NCBI RefSeq assembly: GCF_010692745.1
Contig: NZ_JAAHTB010000017.1
Span: 1 to 64,000, forward strand
Reading direction: 5' to 3'
From: Methylobacterium sp. BTF04
GTDB taxonomy: Bacteria; Pseudomonadota; Alphaproteobacteria; Rhizobiales; Beijerinckiaceae
DNA length: 64,000 nt
Of this stretch, positions 24,230 through 33,013 are shown in pieces. A model generated the notes under the pieces. The model was given only the letters and a program-made list of their open reading frames with translations, ran no database searches and had not been told where the DNA came from. Positions within the stretch are counted from its first letter, which is position 1; every line of letters starts with the position of its first letter. A program made the position numbers and the translations under genes.

Positions 24230-25270
24230 ATGACGAAGTATAAGCTCGAATACATATGGCTGGACGGGTACACACCCGTTCCGAATCTTCGTGGCAAGAC
24301 TCAGATCAAAGAGTTCGACAGCTTCCCGACACTGGAAGATCTCCCGCTCTGGGGCTTCGACGGCAGTTCCACCAAGCAGGCCGAGGGCGGCAGCTCGGAT
24401 TGCATGCTGAAGCCGGTGCGCCACTTCCCCGACAGCACCCGCAAGAACGGCGTGCTGGTGATGTGCGAAGTCATGATGCCGGACGGCAAGACCCCGCACG
24501 CGTCGAACAAGCGCGCCACCATCCTGGATGACGACGGCGCCTGGTTCGGCTTCGAGCAGGAGTACTTCTTCTACAAGGACGGTCGTCCGCTCGGCTTCCC
24601 CACGGCCGGCTACCCGGCTCCGCAGGGCCCGTATTATTGCGGCGTCGGCTACTCGGAGGTCGGCAGCATCGCCCGCAAGATCGTCGAGGAGCATCTCGAC
24701 CTCTGCCTCGACGCCGGCATCAACCACGAAGGCATCAATGCCGAAGTGGCCAAGGGCCAGTGGGAATTCCAGATCTTCGGCAAGGGCTCCAAGAAAGCCG
24801 CCGATGAGATGTGGGTCGCCCGCTACATCCTCCAGCGCCTGTGCGAGACCTACGAGATCGCCGTCGAGTATCACTGCAAGCCGCTCGGCGACACCGACTG
24901 GAACGGCTCGGGCATGCACGCCAACTTCTCCACCGAGCATCTGCGCACGGTGGGCGGCAAGGCGTATTTCGAATCGCTGATGGCGGCGTTCAAGGACAAC
25001 CTCGAAGACCACATCGCGGTCTACGGTCCGGACAACCACATGCGTCTCACCGGCAAGCACGAGACCGCGGCGATCAACGAGTTCAGCTACGGCGTCGCCG
25101 ATCGTGGCGCCTCGATCCGCGTGCCCCACAGCTTCGTCAACAACGAATACAAGGGCTACCTGGAAGACCGCCGGCCCAACAGCCAGGGGGACCCCTACCA
25201 GATCGCTTCCCAGATCCTGAAGACCGTCGCCTCGGTTTCGACCGGCGCGCAGGAGACGGCAGCGGCCTGA
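24230..25270 (+). CDS. glnII: Glutamine synthetase, type II (eukaryotic-like)
   Basis: A 346-residue ATP-dependent ligase making glutamine from glutamate and ammonia. It has the short type II architecture: beta-grasp N-domain with LPLWGFDGSSTKQAEG, then a catalytic domain with FGFEQEYFF (metal-binding glutamates), NHEGINAEVAKGQWEFQ, and SGMHANFS (the glutamate-binding region). The ATG at 24230 begins MTKYKLEYIW as expected; the open frame extending upstream to 23759 crosses the promoter and is rejected. Regulation is probably by RpoN and NtrC through the sites at 24131-24147 and 23962-23978. A strong terminator follows. Confidence 0.96.
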   Translation: MTKYKLEYIWLDGYTPVPNLRGKTQIKEFDSFPTLEDLPLWGFDGSSTKQAEGGSSDCMLKPVRHFPDSTRKNGVLVMCEVMMPDGKTPHASNKRATILDDDGAWFGFEQEYFFYKDGRPLGFPTAGYPAPQGPYYCGVGYSEVGSIARKIVEEHLDLCLDAGINHEGINAEVAKGQWEFQIFGKGSKKAADEMWVARYILQRLCETYEIAVEYHCKPLGDTDWNGSGMHANFSTEHLRTVGGKAYFESLMAAFKDNLEDHIAVYGPDNHMRLTGKHETAAINEFSYGVADRGASIRVPHSFVNNEYKGYLEDRRPNSQGDPYQIASQILKTVASVSTGAQETAAA

Positions 25271-25297
25271 ACCGCACCCCTCCGAAAACTTTTCGGC

Positions 25298-25327
25298 GGC
25301 GTGGACCTCGCGGTCCACGCCGTTTTT
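25298..25327 (+). terminator. Rho-independent terminator of glnII
   Basis: A perfect 10-bp stem (GGCGTGGACC/GGTCCACGCC) with a TCGC loop, followed by GTTTTT. It lies 28 bases after the glnII stop and faces the end of the convergent oxidoreductase gene. Confidence 0.85.
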
Positions 25328-25353
25328 CGTTCAGGAGGGTGAACCGGGCCCGC

Positions 25354-26115
25354 TCACGACCCGCTGAACCAGTTGTAGCCCTGGTCCTCCCAGTAACCGC
25401 CCGGATAATCGTTGGTCACCGTCATCGCCAAAATCTGCTTCGGGTTCTTGAATCCGAGCTTCGTCGGAATTCGCAGCTTGATCGGGTAGCCGTAGCGGTC
25501 GGGCAGCGGCGCGCCCGCATAATCGAGGGCGATGATCGTCTGCGGATGAAGCGCCGTCGCCATGTCGATGCTGGTGCGATAGTCGTCGGCACAGGTGAAG
25601 CCGATATAGGCCGCCTTCGTGTCGGCCCCGATCCGCTCCAGGAAGGTGCGGAACGGAACGCCCGACCATTGGCCGATGGCGCTCCAGCCTTCCACGCAGA
25701 TATGGCGCGTGATCTGGCTCTCCTGCGGCAGAGTGCGCAGATCCGCCAACGTCCACGGCTTCTTGTCCGCGATGCGCCCGGCCAGTTCCAGCTTCCAATG
25801 CTCGCCATCGACAGGCCGGAGCTTGCTCTCGGCATAGTAGGCGTTGAACGGAAAGTTCGGCGTGATGTCCGCCGCCGTGTAGGTCGGAGCCAGAGTGGTG
25901 CGGCTGAACAGGGCGGCCTGCGCCCGGTCGTTGAGCCGCGAGATCGCGGTCAGAACCGAATCGACCTGCTCGTTATCGGTGAGATCGCACCCCGAGAGCA
26001 GCGACAGGGCTCCGATGGATAGACCGCCACGCAGGAACAGGCGCCGCTCGGCCAGCTGCACATTGGGTTTGTGGTCGCGCAGCGACGGGCGGGGCCCGGA
26101 GAAGAGAGTGCGCAT
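25354..26115 (-). CDS. Molybdopterin-dependent oxidoreductase of the sulfite-oxidase fold
   Basis: A 253-residue protein of the oxidoreductase_molb (SUOX/MsrP) family. The N-terminus has a twin-arginine-like ERRLFLRGG, then a hydrophobic stretch ending LLSGC, so it is probably exported folded and may be a lipoprotein. The molybdenum-ligand cysteine should be that in HICVEGWSAIGQWSGVPF. Conserved YGYPIKLRIPTKLGFKNPK closes the domain. The start may instead be the GTG at 26121, which overlaps the cytochrome gene stop and has better spacing from AGGTG. It follows and overlaps or abuts a cytochrome b561 gene, forming a two-subunit periplasmic redox enzyme. The substrate (sulfite, methionine sulfoxide or other) is not determined. 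Confidence 0.88.
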   Translation of the reverse strand: MRTLFSGPRPSLRDHKPNVQLAERRLFLRGGLSIGALSLLSGCDLTDNEQVDSVLTAISRLNDRAQAALFSRTTLAPTYTAADITPNFPFNAYYAESKLRPVDGEHWKLELAGRIADKKPWTLADLRTLPQESQITRHICVEGWSAIGQWSGVPFRTFLERIGADTKAAYIGFTCADDYRTSIDMATALHPQTIIALDYAGAPLPDRYGYPIKLRIPTKLGFKNPKQILAMTVTNDYPGGYWEDQGYNWFSGS

Positions 26116-26117
26116 GC

Positions 26118-26792
26118 TCACGGCTTCACCTCGCGGGCCCGTCCGAGGTGAAGCTCGCGGCCGATGATCATGGTGGGCAGGGTCTTGGGGACGAGAGCCA
26201 CCAGGGCGAGGTGGACGACGACGAAGCCGACGATCCCCGCCATCGCGGCGAAATGCACGAGGCGGCCGCCCTCGTAGCCGCCGAACACGGCGGTGAGCAG
26301 CTGGAGTTGCACCGGCTTCCAGATCGCGAGTCCCGACAGGACCACGAGCACCCCGAGGCCGAGGACGCCGACATAGAGCAGGCGCTGGACGGCGTTGTAA
26401 CGGCCGGCGACATGGGGCAGCCGGAACTTCAGGGCGGCGATCATATCGTGCAGAATTTCGCGCGGCCTGAGCGGGAGGAAGTCCCGCCGAAAATGCCCGG
26501 AGGCGAAGCCGTGGGCGACATAGGCGAGGCCGTTGCCGACGAGCAGCCACATCCCGGCGAAATGCCATTGCAGGGCGCCGCCGAGCCAGCCGCCGAGCGT
26601 GATCCCCTTGGGGAAAAACACGGCCTCGAACAGCGGCGAGGCGTCGTAGATCCGCCAGCCGCTGGTGACCATGATCAGGATGGCGAGGGCGTTGATCCAG
26701 TGCGTCGCGCGAACGAAGCCCGAATGCAGGGGCCGCGGCTTTCCTGGCGGCGTGCCGCCCAGGACCGGTGATGCTGTGATGGGTCGGTCCAT
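26118..26792 (-). CDS. Cytochrome b561-type membrane subunit
   Basis: A 224-residue membrane protein with four to five helices and histidines placed for b-type heme: FVRATHWINALAIL, WHFAGMWLL, and VHFAAMAGIVGFVVVHLALV. It likely links the quinone pool to the molybdoprotein encoded next. The ATG at 26792 (MDRPITA) is chosen because GAGGAA lies 6 bases upstream; the more distal in-frame start lacks this. The pairing resembles YedY-YedZ in logic, though this subunit is of the cytochrome b561/thiosulfate-reductase type. Confidence 0.88.
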   Translation of the reverse strand: MDRPITASPVLGGTPPGKPRPLHSGFVRATHWINALAILIMVTSGWRIYDASPLFEAVFFPKGITLGGWLGGALQWHFAGMWLLVGNGLAYVAHGFASGHFRRDFLPLRPREILHDMIAALKFRLPHVAGRYNAVQRLLYVGVLGLGVLVVLSGLAIWKPVQLQLLTAVFGGYEGGRLVHFAAMAGIVGFVVVHLALVALVPKTLPTMIIGRELHLGRAREVKP

Positions 26793-26931
26793 GCGGCGTT
26801 CCTCGCGCTGTCGATGATCCATTCGCATCGGACGTGGCGACGGTTACGCCCGGCGTGTGAGGAGATCTCGGTGCGTAACCGGAGCACCCGCCGCGGCGAA
26901 TCCCTGGCACCCCCACAATCGGATGATCGCC

Positions 26932-27624
26932 ATGACGTTCCGTCTGTCCGCCCTCGCCGCTCTCGCGCTCCTGCCTGCCTCGGTCACGGCGCTAAGCGCC
27001 GCCGAACGCCCGGTTGTGGTCGAGCTCTTCACCTCGCAGGGCTGCTCGTCCTGCCCGCCGGCCGAGGCGTTGCTCGGCGAATATGCCGGGCGCGCCGATG
27101 TGCTGCCGTTGGGCTTCCACGTCACCTATTGGGACGACCTCGGCTGGAAGGACACGTTCTCGTTCGAGGGCGCCACCGAGCGCCAATCCACCTATGCGAG
27201 CCGGCTCGGCGCCGGCAACTTCACGCCCCAGATGGTGATCGACGGACAGACCAGCGTGGTCGGGTCGCGACGCGGCGAGGCTGCGTCCGCCATCGCGCGG
27301 GCCGCGGCCCACGGAGCGGGATCGACCGATGTCGCCATCACGCGCAGGGGCGGACAGGTAAACGTCAAGGTCGGCAGCGGCAGCGGCAGCGCCCGGGTCC
27401 TGCTGGTCGGTTTCGACCGCCGGCACCAGACCGCGATCCCGCGCGGCGAGAACAGTGGCCGCACCGTCGCCCAGGCGAACGTCGTGCGCTCGATCCGGAG
27501 CCTCGGCACCTGGAACGGCAGCGCCCTGCAGCTCAGCGAGGCGGCACCCGCCGGCGAGGACGCCGCCGTGATCCTGCAGCAGGCGGACGGCCGGATCGTC
27601 GGCGCCGCACGCCTCGGCTCCTGA
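26932..27624 (+). CDS. DUF1223 family thioredoxin-like secreted protein
   Basis: About 230 residues with a Sec signal peptide (cleavage near residue 23, SAAE). The DUF1223 core opens with VVVELFTSQGCSSCPPAEA, whose CSSC is a thioredoxin-like CxxC motif. FHVTYWDDLGWKDTF and NFTPQMVIDGQ follow, also typical. The start could be the ATG at 26923 or 26932; neither has a strong ribosome site. It lies 29 bases upstream of a DsbD-like gene, suggesting a common role in periplasmic thiol chemistry. Confidence 0.85.
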   Translation: MTFRLSALAALALLPASVTALSAAERPVVVELFTSQGCSSCPPAEALLGEYAGRADVLPLGFHVTYWDDLGWKDTFSFEGATERQSTYASRLGAGNFTPQMVIDGQTSVVGSRRGEAASAIARAAAHGAGSTDVAITRRGGQVNVKVGSGSGSARVLLVGFDRRHQTAIPRGENSGRTVAQANVVRSIRSLGTWNGSALQLSEAAPAGEDAAVILQQADGRIVGAARLGS

Positions 27625-27652
27625 CCTCGCTACCACCAAAAAGGCACGCCTC

Positions 27653-29755
27653 ATGACAAGTGCCCGTGGCCGACGCCGCCCCTTCCCCGTGGCGAAACGG
27701 ATGACGGGCTGGGTCTGCCTGCTCGCCCTGCTGGCAAGCTCCCCGGCCATGGCCGCCGCGACCGAGTGGGTCGGGGATGCCGACACGGCGGTGCGTCTCG
27801 TGACGGCTTCGGACACGGCCGGCACGGATGGCCCCGTCGAGGCCGGACTCGAGTTCCGCTACGGCGCGGGCCGACACGGCTCGTGGCGTAATCCGGGCGA
27901 TGCCGGGCTGGCGCCGAAGGTCGACTGGTTGGGGTCGGACGGTGTTGGGGCGGGGCAGCTCGCTTTTCCGGCACCGTCCCGTCTCAGCGTCGGCGATCTG
28001 CAGACCTACGTCTATGCCGACCACATCGTCCTCCCGGTGACGCTGGCGCGGACCGGTTCCGGCCCCCTGCACCTGCATGCAACGGTGCGCCATGCGGTCT
28101 GCGGCGAGGTCTGCGTGCCCTACCGGGCGAGCCTCGACCTGACCTTGCCGGCGGGCCCCGCCGCCAGCGCAGAGGAGGCGGACCTGATCGCGGCCGGCCG
28201 CGCCGCGGTGCCGACATCCCCGGCGGCGTCCGGGATCGTGGTGACGCAGACGACTCGGACCGGGCCGGGCCGGACCCTCACCATCGGCTTGCGCAGCGAG
28301 ACGCTGCCGTTCGACAGGCCCGATCTCTTCATCGAGGGATTGGCGCATGGCGCGACACCGCCGCCGGTCGTGACGCTGGCCGATGCCGGCCATGCGGCGA
28401 CCCTGACGGTGGCGTTGCCCCCGGAGAATGAAGCCGTCGCGACACCGCTCACCCTCACCATCGTCGATGGCGCCCGCGCGGCCAGCTTCGCGTTCGATCG
28501 CTCCGCGGCTCCGGACGGTCCCGGCCTGCTGGCGATCCTGGGCGTGGCGCTCCTCGGCGGGCTGATCCTCAACCTGATGCCCTGCGTGCTGCCGGTGCTG
28601 TCCCTCAAGGTGTTCGCGATCACCCGCCATGCGCGCGAGGGAACGCGGGCGATCCGTGCGAGCCTCGCCGCCACCGCAGCGGGCATCATCGCGTCGTTTC
28701 TCGCGATCGCCGCCGCGCTCTGCCTTCTCAAGGCATCCGGCGCCGGCATCGGCTGGGGTATCCAGTTCCAGCAGCCGTGGTTCCTCGCCGGGATGGCGGC
28801 GCTCACGGTGGTGTTCGCCGCCAGCCTATTCGAATGGACGACGATCGGCCTGCCGGGGCGCCTGGCGCAGATCGGCACCACGCGCGGACGCGGACCGCTG
28901 TCGGAAGCCTTCCTCACCGGCGCCTTCGCCACCCTGCTGGCGACCCCCTGCTCGGCGCCCTTCGTCGGGACGGCGGTGGGGTTCGCGCTGACGCAGGGCG
29001 CGCCGACGATCCTGGCGACGTTCGCCGCCCTCGGTCTCGGCATGGCCCTGCCCTACCTCGCCATCGCGATGCGCCCCGGACTGGTTCAGGCCCTGCCACG
29101 CCCCGGCCCCTGGATGAATCGGCTGCGCCTCGGGCTCGGGCTCCTGCTTCTCGGAACGGCGGCGTGGCTGGTCTTCGTGCTGGCTCAGGTGATCGGCACC
29201 GGTCAGGCGGCCCTCGTGGTCCTGACGCTCGGCGCCCTGCTCGGATGGCTCGGGTTGAACCGGCACGGTGCGCCGCGGCGGCGGACCCAATGGATCACAG
29301 GCGCGATCGCCTTCGCCGCCGTCGCCGGCGCTTCGCTCCCCGCACGAGCGCCCGAGCCCGTGTCCGGACAGGTGTTCGATCCGGGGCGGATTCCAAGCCT
29401 CGTGGCCGAAGGCCGGGTCGTCCTGGTCGACGTCACCGCTGCATGGTGCCTCACCTGCAAGATCAATGACGCCGTCGCGTTCGGCCGGGCTCCGGTACGG
29501 GAGCGCTTGGCCGAGCCGGACGTCGTCCGGATGCAGGCCGACTGGACGACCCCGGATCCGACGATCCTCACCTATCTCCAGAGCTTCGGACGCTCCGGCA
29601 TCCCCCTGGTGGTGGTCTATGGGCGCGGACGGCCCGATGGCGAGGCGCTGCCGGAGCTGTTGAGCCCGCACCTCGTCCTCGCCGGGATCGCGCGGGCGGC
29701 GGCACCGGAGGGCGAGCGTCCCGTCGCGGATGGAAAATCTCCCGCAGCCCCGTAA
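27653..29755 (+). CDS. DsbD/ScsB-like protein-disulfide reductase
   Basis: A 700-residue membrane protein that passes electrons from cytosolic thioredoxin to periplasmic thiols. After a signal region, the N-terminal domain contains VCGEVCVPYRA (paired cysteines). The central membrane domain has the two redox cysteines in LNLMPCVLPVLSLK and TPCSAPFVGTA, with about eight helices. The C-terminal thioredoxin domain has AAWCLTCKIND. All three redox centres are therefore intact. The layout with a long N-domain is that of ScsB/DsbD hybrids linked to metal or oxidant resistance. The upstream DUF1223 and downstream MXKDX-repeat genes may be functionally related. Confidence 0.9.
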   Translation: MTSARGRRRPFPVAKRMTGWVCLLALLASSPAMAAATEWVGDADTAVRLVTASDTAGTDGPVEAGLEFRYGAGRHGSWRNPGDAGLAPKVDWLGSDGVGAGQLAFPAPSRLSVGDLQTYVYADHIVLPVTLARTGSGPLHLHATVRHAVCGEVCVPYRASLDLTLPAGPAASAEEADLIAAGRAAVPTSPAASGIVVTQTTRTGPGRTLTIGLRSETLPFDRPDLFIEGLAHGATPPPVVTLADAGHAATLTVALPPENEAVATPLTLTIVDGARAASFAFDRSAAPDGPGLLAILGVALLGGLILNLMPCVLPVLSLKVFAITRHAREGTRAIRASLAATAAGIIASFLAIAAALCLLKASGAGIGWGIQFQQPWFLAGMAALTVVFAASLFEWTTIGLPGRLAQIGTTRGRGPLSEAFLTGAFATLLATPCSAPFVGTAVGFALTQGAPTILATFAALGLGMALPYLAIAMRPGLVQALPRPGPWMNRLRLGLGLLLLGTAAWLVFVLAQVIGTGQAALVVLTLGALLGWLGLNRHGAPRRRTQWITGAIAFAAVAGASLPARAPEPVSGQVFDPGRIPSLVAEGRVVLVDVTAAWCLTCKINDAVAFGRAPVRERLAEPDVVRMQADWTTPDPTILTYLQSFGRSGIPLVVVYGRGRPDGEALPELLSPHLVLAGIARAAAPEGERPVADGKSPAAP

Positions 29756-29835
29756 CCGGGGCGACATCGTTGTCGAATACCTGTCGGCACCGCGGCGCAG
29801 CCCGGTGTTCCTCAGCTCCTCAAGGATCACCCATC

Positions 29836-30096
29836 ATGCGCAACCTGTTCCCCGCGGTCGCCTCCGCCCTCCTCCTGTCCGTCACCGTCGCCAGCGCCCC
29901 CGCCTTCGCCACGGAGCCCATGGCCAAGGACTCGATGTCCAAGGATTCCATGGCCAAGGATTCCATGGCCAAGGACGGCATGAAGAAGGACTCCATGTCC
30001 AAGGATTCCATGGCCAAGGACTCGATGGCCAAGGACGGCATGAAGAAGGACTCCATGTCCAAGGATTCGATGGCCAAGGACGGCATGAAGAAGTAA
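29836..30096 (+). CDS. Pentapeptide MXKDX repeat protein
   Basis: An 86-residue secreted protein with a signal peptide (MRNLFPAVASALLLSVTVAS, cleavage near AFA). Eleven pentapeptides of the form M-x-K-D-x (MAKDS, MSKDS, MAKDG, MKKDS) follow, then a final MKK. This is the hallmark of the penta_MxKDx family. The mature protein is highly charged and methionine-rich, with no cysteine. The start at 29836 gives an immediate signal peptide and replaces a longer frame from 29770. It lies 80 bases after the DsbD-like gene. Metal binding or oxidant scavenging by methionine has been a natural guess, but no function is established to my knowledge. Confidence 0.85.
   Translation: MRNLFPAVASALLLSVTVASAPAFATEPMAKDSMSKDSMAKDSMAKDGMKKDSMSKDSMAKDSMAKDGMKKDSMSKDSMAKDGMKK
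29920..30093 (+). repeat. 15-bp coding tandem repeat of the MXKDX gene
   Basis: Eleven 15-base units plus a partial one, grouped into near-identical higher-order blocks (units ending MAKDG-MKKDS recur). Synonymous differences are few (tcc/tcg, gac/gat), suggesting recent expansion. It is coding sequence, not a CRISPR array. Confidence 0.9.
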
Positions 30097-30235
30097 CCGG
30101 CGCCTCGCGGCACCAGCCGACAACGAGACCGCGGCGGAGACGCTCCGTCGCGGAGCATCCGACCCCGCTGGCTCCTCTCCAGAGCGGGCGGCATTACCTT
30201 GCTGAAGACGCCGGATCAGGCCCGGCAGCGGCCGG

Positions 30236-30478
30236 TCAGGCGCCCTCGACCCGTTCGATATCGAGGGTGAGGTGAGCGCGGAAGACGACCCGGCGGGTCT
30301 CGTCGCGCACGACGGCCAGATAATCCTGGCGCTCCGGGACAGGCTCGAACCCCTGGGCGATCTTCGACATGATCCGAACCAGCTTTTCGCGGACCGCGTC
30401 CTCGTCCGTGAGCTCGAAGCCCTCGGTGTCCTTGACGAAATTTGCCCCGTCGTGGAGGTCGATGAAAAATCGGGACAT
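30236..30478 (-). CDS. DUF6894-type small protein
   Basis: An 80-residue protein beginning MSRFFIDLHDGANFVKDTEG, the pattern of DUF6894 proteins (xRYFFDLHDG...D.EG.EL.D...A). These are abundant in Methylobacterium and Bradyrhizobium and have no known function. No signal or membrane helix is present. The ATG at 30478 matches the family start; the frame continuing to 30784 is upstream noise. Confidence 0.8.
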   Translation of the reverse strand: MSRFFIDLHDGANFVKDTEGFELTDEDAVREKLVRIMSKIAQGFEPVPERQDYLAVVRDETRRVVFRAHLTLDIERVEGA

Positions 30479-30846
30479 GGCGCAATCAGTCGTCGGGTCT
30501 AATCCCACACCCCATACTCCGTACGAAGCGTGGCCGATAGTATCTCCTGAGCGCAACCGTACTCTGCCACCCGTCCGCCGCAAGCCGCATCGGCACCATC
30601 CGTGGGCGCAATTTTCCTGACGTTCCGGGCGCAAGGTCCGCTCGTCCTCCAGTTTGCACACCGAATGGCATGACCGTTCCGGGGCGACTGATCGATCTTT
30701 GAGCAATGCAGGGTCCAGCGGTCCTCGCACCCATCTGCGCTGCCGCGATCCCGATGTGGCCCGATCCATGCCATGCTCGATCACCGGCCATAGGATGTCG
30801 CCGCAGATTATGCGTGCATCCGGCGATGGGGTGGGCAGATGTGCCG
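30479..30846. other. Non-coding stretch upstream of the second importer operon
   Basis: About 370 bases containing the divergent upstream regions of the DUF6894 gene and the substrate-binding-protein gene. Minus-strand frames here lack start signals and family character. I saw no tRNA fold, terminator or recognisable operator. Confidence 0.45.
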
Positions 30847-32469
30847 ATGAGGAAGCGTGCCGTGTTGAAGTCCAGGGTCAAAGCGTTCGCGTCCATGGCT
30901 AGCCTGATGGCCGGTCTAGGTCTCGCGACAACGTCATCGGTGCAGGCCGCCAATGTCTTCCGCTTCGCTTTCCAGGGCGACATCAAGTCGCTCGATCCGT
31001 ACTCGCTCAAGGAGAGCTTCACGATCGGGATGCACGGCGCGGTCTACGATTCGCTGATCACCCGGGACAAGGACCTGAAGCTGGTCCCGATGCTGGCCGA
31101 ATCCTGGGAAATTCCCGAGCCGACGCGATGGCGCTTCCACCTGCGCAAGGGCGTGAAATTCCATGACGGCTCGGACTTCACCGCCGACGACGTGATTTTT
31201 TCGGCCAACCGCGTGCGCGCGCCGGGCTCGAACTTCACCACCAACGTGCCGTCCGATTCCGAATGGGTGAAGATCGACGACCACACCGTCGACATGGTGC
31301 TCAAGGCCCCCAACCCGATCGCCGCCTACCAGTTCTCGACCTGGTACATCATGTCGAAATCCTGGGCGGAGAAGAACGGCGCCGTGAGCCCGACGCCGCC
31401 CACCGCCGTCTCCACCAGCTACGCAGCGCTCCACGAGAACGGCACCGGCCCCTTCATCATCACCGAGCACCAGCCCGGCGTCCGGACCGTGTTCAAGAAG
31501 AACCCGAATTATTGGGCACCGGTCGAATCCAACCTCGACGAGGCGGTCTTCACCACCATCCAGAACGACGCCACCCGCGTCGCCGCCCTGATCACCGGCG
31601 AGGTCGACTGGATCGACCCGGTGCCGTTGCAGGACGCCCAGCGGGTGAATGCGAGCGGCACCGCCATCGTGATGGCCGGTCCGGAACTGCGCACGATCTT
31701 CCTCGGCATGGACCAGTCCCGCGACGTGCTGAAGGACTCGGACGTCAAGGGCAAGAACCCGTTCAAGGACATTCGCGTGCGCGAGGCGTTCTACCGGGCC
31801 ATCGACGAGGAGACGATCGCCAAGCGGGTCATGCGCGGACAGGCGGTGCCCTCGGCCCTGCTGATCGCCCCGGTGCTCTACCCCCTGGCCGGTGAGTTCA
31901 AGCGCCCGGCCTACGACCCCAAGCGCGCCAAGGCCCTGCTGGCCGAGGCTGGCTACCCGGACGGGTTCTCGCTCGGCATGGATTGCCCCAACGACCGCTA
32001 CGTCAACGACGAGGCGATCTGCCAGGCGGTGGTCTCGATGCTGGCCCGTGTCGGCGTGAAGGTGAACCTCAACGCCCAGCCCAAGGCCAAGTACTTCGCC
32101 AAGGTGCTGGCGCCCGCCTACGACACCTCGTTCTATCTCGTCGGCTGGACCCCATCGAGCCAGGACTCGCACAACATCCTGTTCGAGATCGCCGGCTGCC
32201 GCAACGGCTCGAAGAGCGGTCGCGGAAACTGGAACCTCGGCAATTACTGCAACGCGAAGGTCGATGCCCTGGCCGATCAGGTCGAGCGCGAGACCGACGA
32301 GACCAAGCGCAACGCCGAGATCAAGGAAGGCTTCGAGCAGATCCAGGCCGATTGGGGCTTCATCCCGCTCCACCAGCAGGCGCTGGCCTGGGGCGTGTCG
32401 AAGAAGGTCACGTTGACCCAGCGGCCCGACAACATGCTGATGCTGTACTGGGTCTCGAAGCAGCCGTGA
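30847..32469 (+). CDS. ABC importer substrate-binding protein, family 5 (second importer)
   Basis: About 540 residues with a Sec signal peptide (cleavage after SSVQA, near residue 33). SBP_bac_5 features include LAESWEIPEPTRWRFHLRKG, VKFHDGSDFTADDVIFS, GTGPFIITEHQPG and KNPNYW. Two cysteines near the C-terminus (AGCRNGS and NYCNAK) may form a disulfide. The start is set at the ATG 30847 just before the basic N-region; a GTG a few codons later is possible. It leads an importer operon, although a 544-base gap separates it from the first permease gene. Confidence 0.92.
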   Translation: MRKRAVLKSRVKAFASMASLMAGLGLATTSSVQAANVFRFAFQGDIKSLDPYSLKESFTIGMHGAVYDSLITRDKDLKLVPMLAESWEIPEPTRWRFHLRKGVKFHDGSDFTADDVIFSANRVRAPGSNFTTNVPSDSEWVKIDDHTVDMVLKAPNPIAAYQFSTWYIMSKSWAEKNGAVSPTPPTAVSTSYAALHENGTGPFIITEHQPGVRTVFKKNPNYWAPVESNLDEAVFTTIQNDATRVAALITGEVDWIDPVPLQDAQRVNASGTAIVMAGPELRTIFLGMDQSRDVLKDSDVKGKNPFKDIRVREAFYRAIDEETIAKRVMRGQAVPSALLIAPVLYPLAGEFKRPAYDPKRAKALLAEAGYPDGFSLGMDCPNDRYVNDEAICQAVVSMLARVGVKVNLNAQPKAKYFAKVLAPAYDTSFYLVGWTPSSQDSHNILFEIAGCRNGSKSGRGNWNLGNYCNAKVDALADQVERETDETKRNAEIKEGFEQIQADWGFIPLHQQALAWGVSKKVTLTQRPDNMLMLYWVSKQP

Positions 32470-33013
32470 GGGTCTTGGCAACGCGGTTTCAGAACGCAGC
32501 GGTTTCTCACCTCGGATCGGGAAATGAAAGGTGCGCCGCGACGGCCCCCTTCACCGGTGTCGAGGAGTGTCGTGACCTCTCCGGCCAGGTCACATACCTT
32601 ACGCCAGGCGTCTCAATCCCCGCTGGCCGATCCCAGAGGATACTTCAGACGCTCTCCGGTCGATCGGACCGGCACGATCGCCCGCACCGTGCCCCCTCTC
32701 CCGTTTGGGAGAGGGTTGGGGTGAGGGTCGTGAACGCTCCGAAAAGGTCACACACCTCACCCCAACCCTCTCCTCCCAGGAGAGGGGGCCTGTCGCGATA
32801 CTCCGAGCCGAGCCGAGTCGCTGGAAGCCCGGTCTTGGCTCCGTCGCCGCAGTCCCTTTGCGATCACTCTACCTTCGAAGAGAGCGAGCATGTCCTGGGT
32901 GTCCGGCAGGAAACGATCGGCCGCATAAGACGAGCTGAGACGCGTGGAGTTGCCCTGCCTTCGAGGAGAAAACATGCGCTCAGTTTCATAAGGTCGGGCG
33001 GGGGCCCACGCGC
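32470..33013. other. Gap between receptor and permease genes of the second importer
   Basis: No gene is supported in these 544 bases. The region carries the dispersed GC-rich inverted repeat at 32694-32786. Its length is unusual within a transporter operon and suggests either a separate promoter for the permease genes or a differential-expression hairpin that keeps receptor mRNA in excess. Confidence 0.6.
32694..32786. repeat. Dispersed intergenic inverted repeat (double hairpin)
   Basis: CCCTCTCCC (32694-32702) pairs with GGGAGAGGG (32707-32715), and CCCTCTCCT (32766-32774) pairs with AGGAGAGGG (32778-32786). The arms GGAGAGGGTTGGGGTGAGG (32708-32726) and CCTCACCCCAACCCTCTCC (32755-32773) also form a perfect 19-bp inverted repeat, so alternative folds exist. 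Related copies lie at 41087-41168 and, as a half copy, at 56751-56774. Confidence 0.85.

Noticed and set aside
29920..30093. Possible CRISPR-like tandem repeat
   Set aside because: The repeats are contiguous 15-base coding units of the MXKDX gene without spacers; no cas gene is nearby.
30479..30846. Possible tRNA or structured RNA
   Set aside because: A stretch resembling GGGTCTAATCCCAC caught the eye, but no cloverleaf, anticodon arm or acceptor stem can be drawn on either strand.
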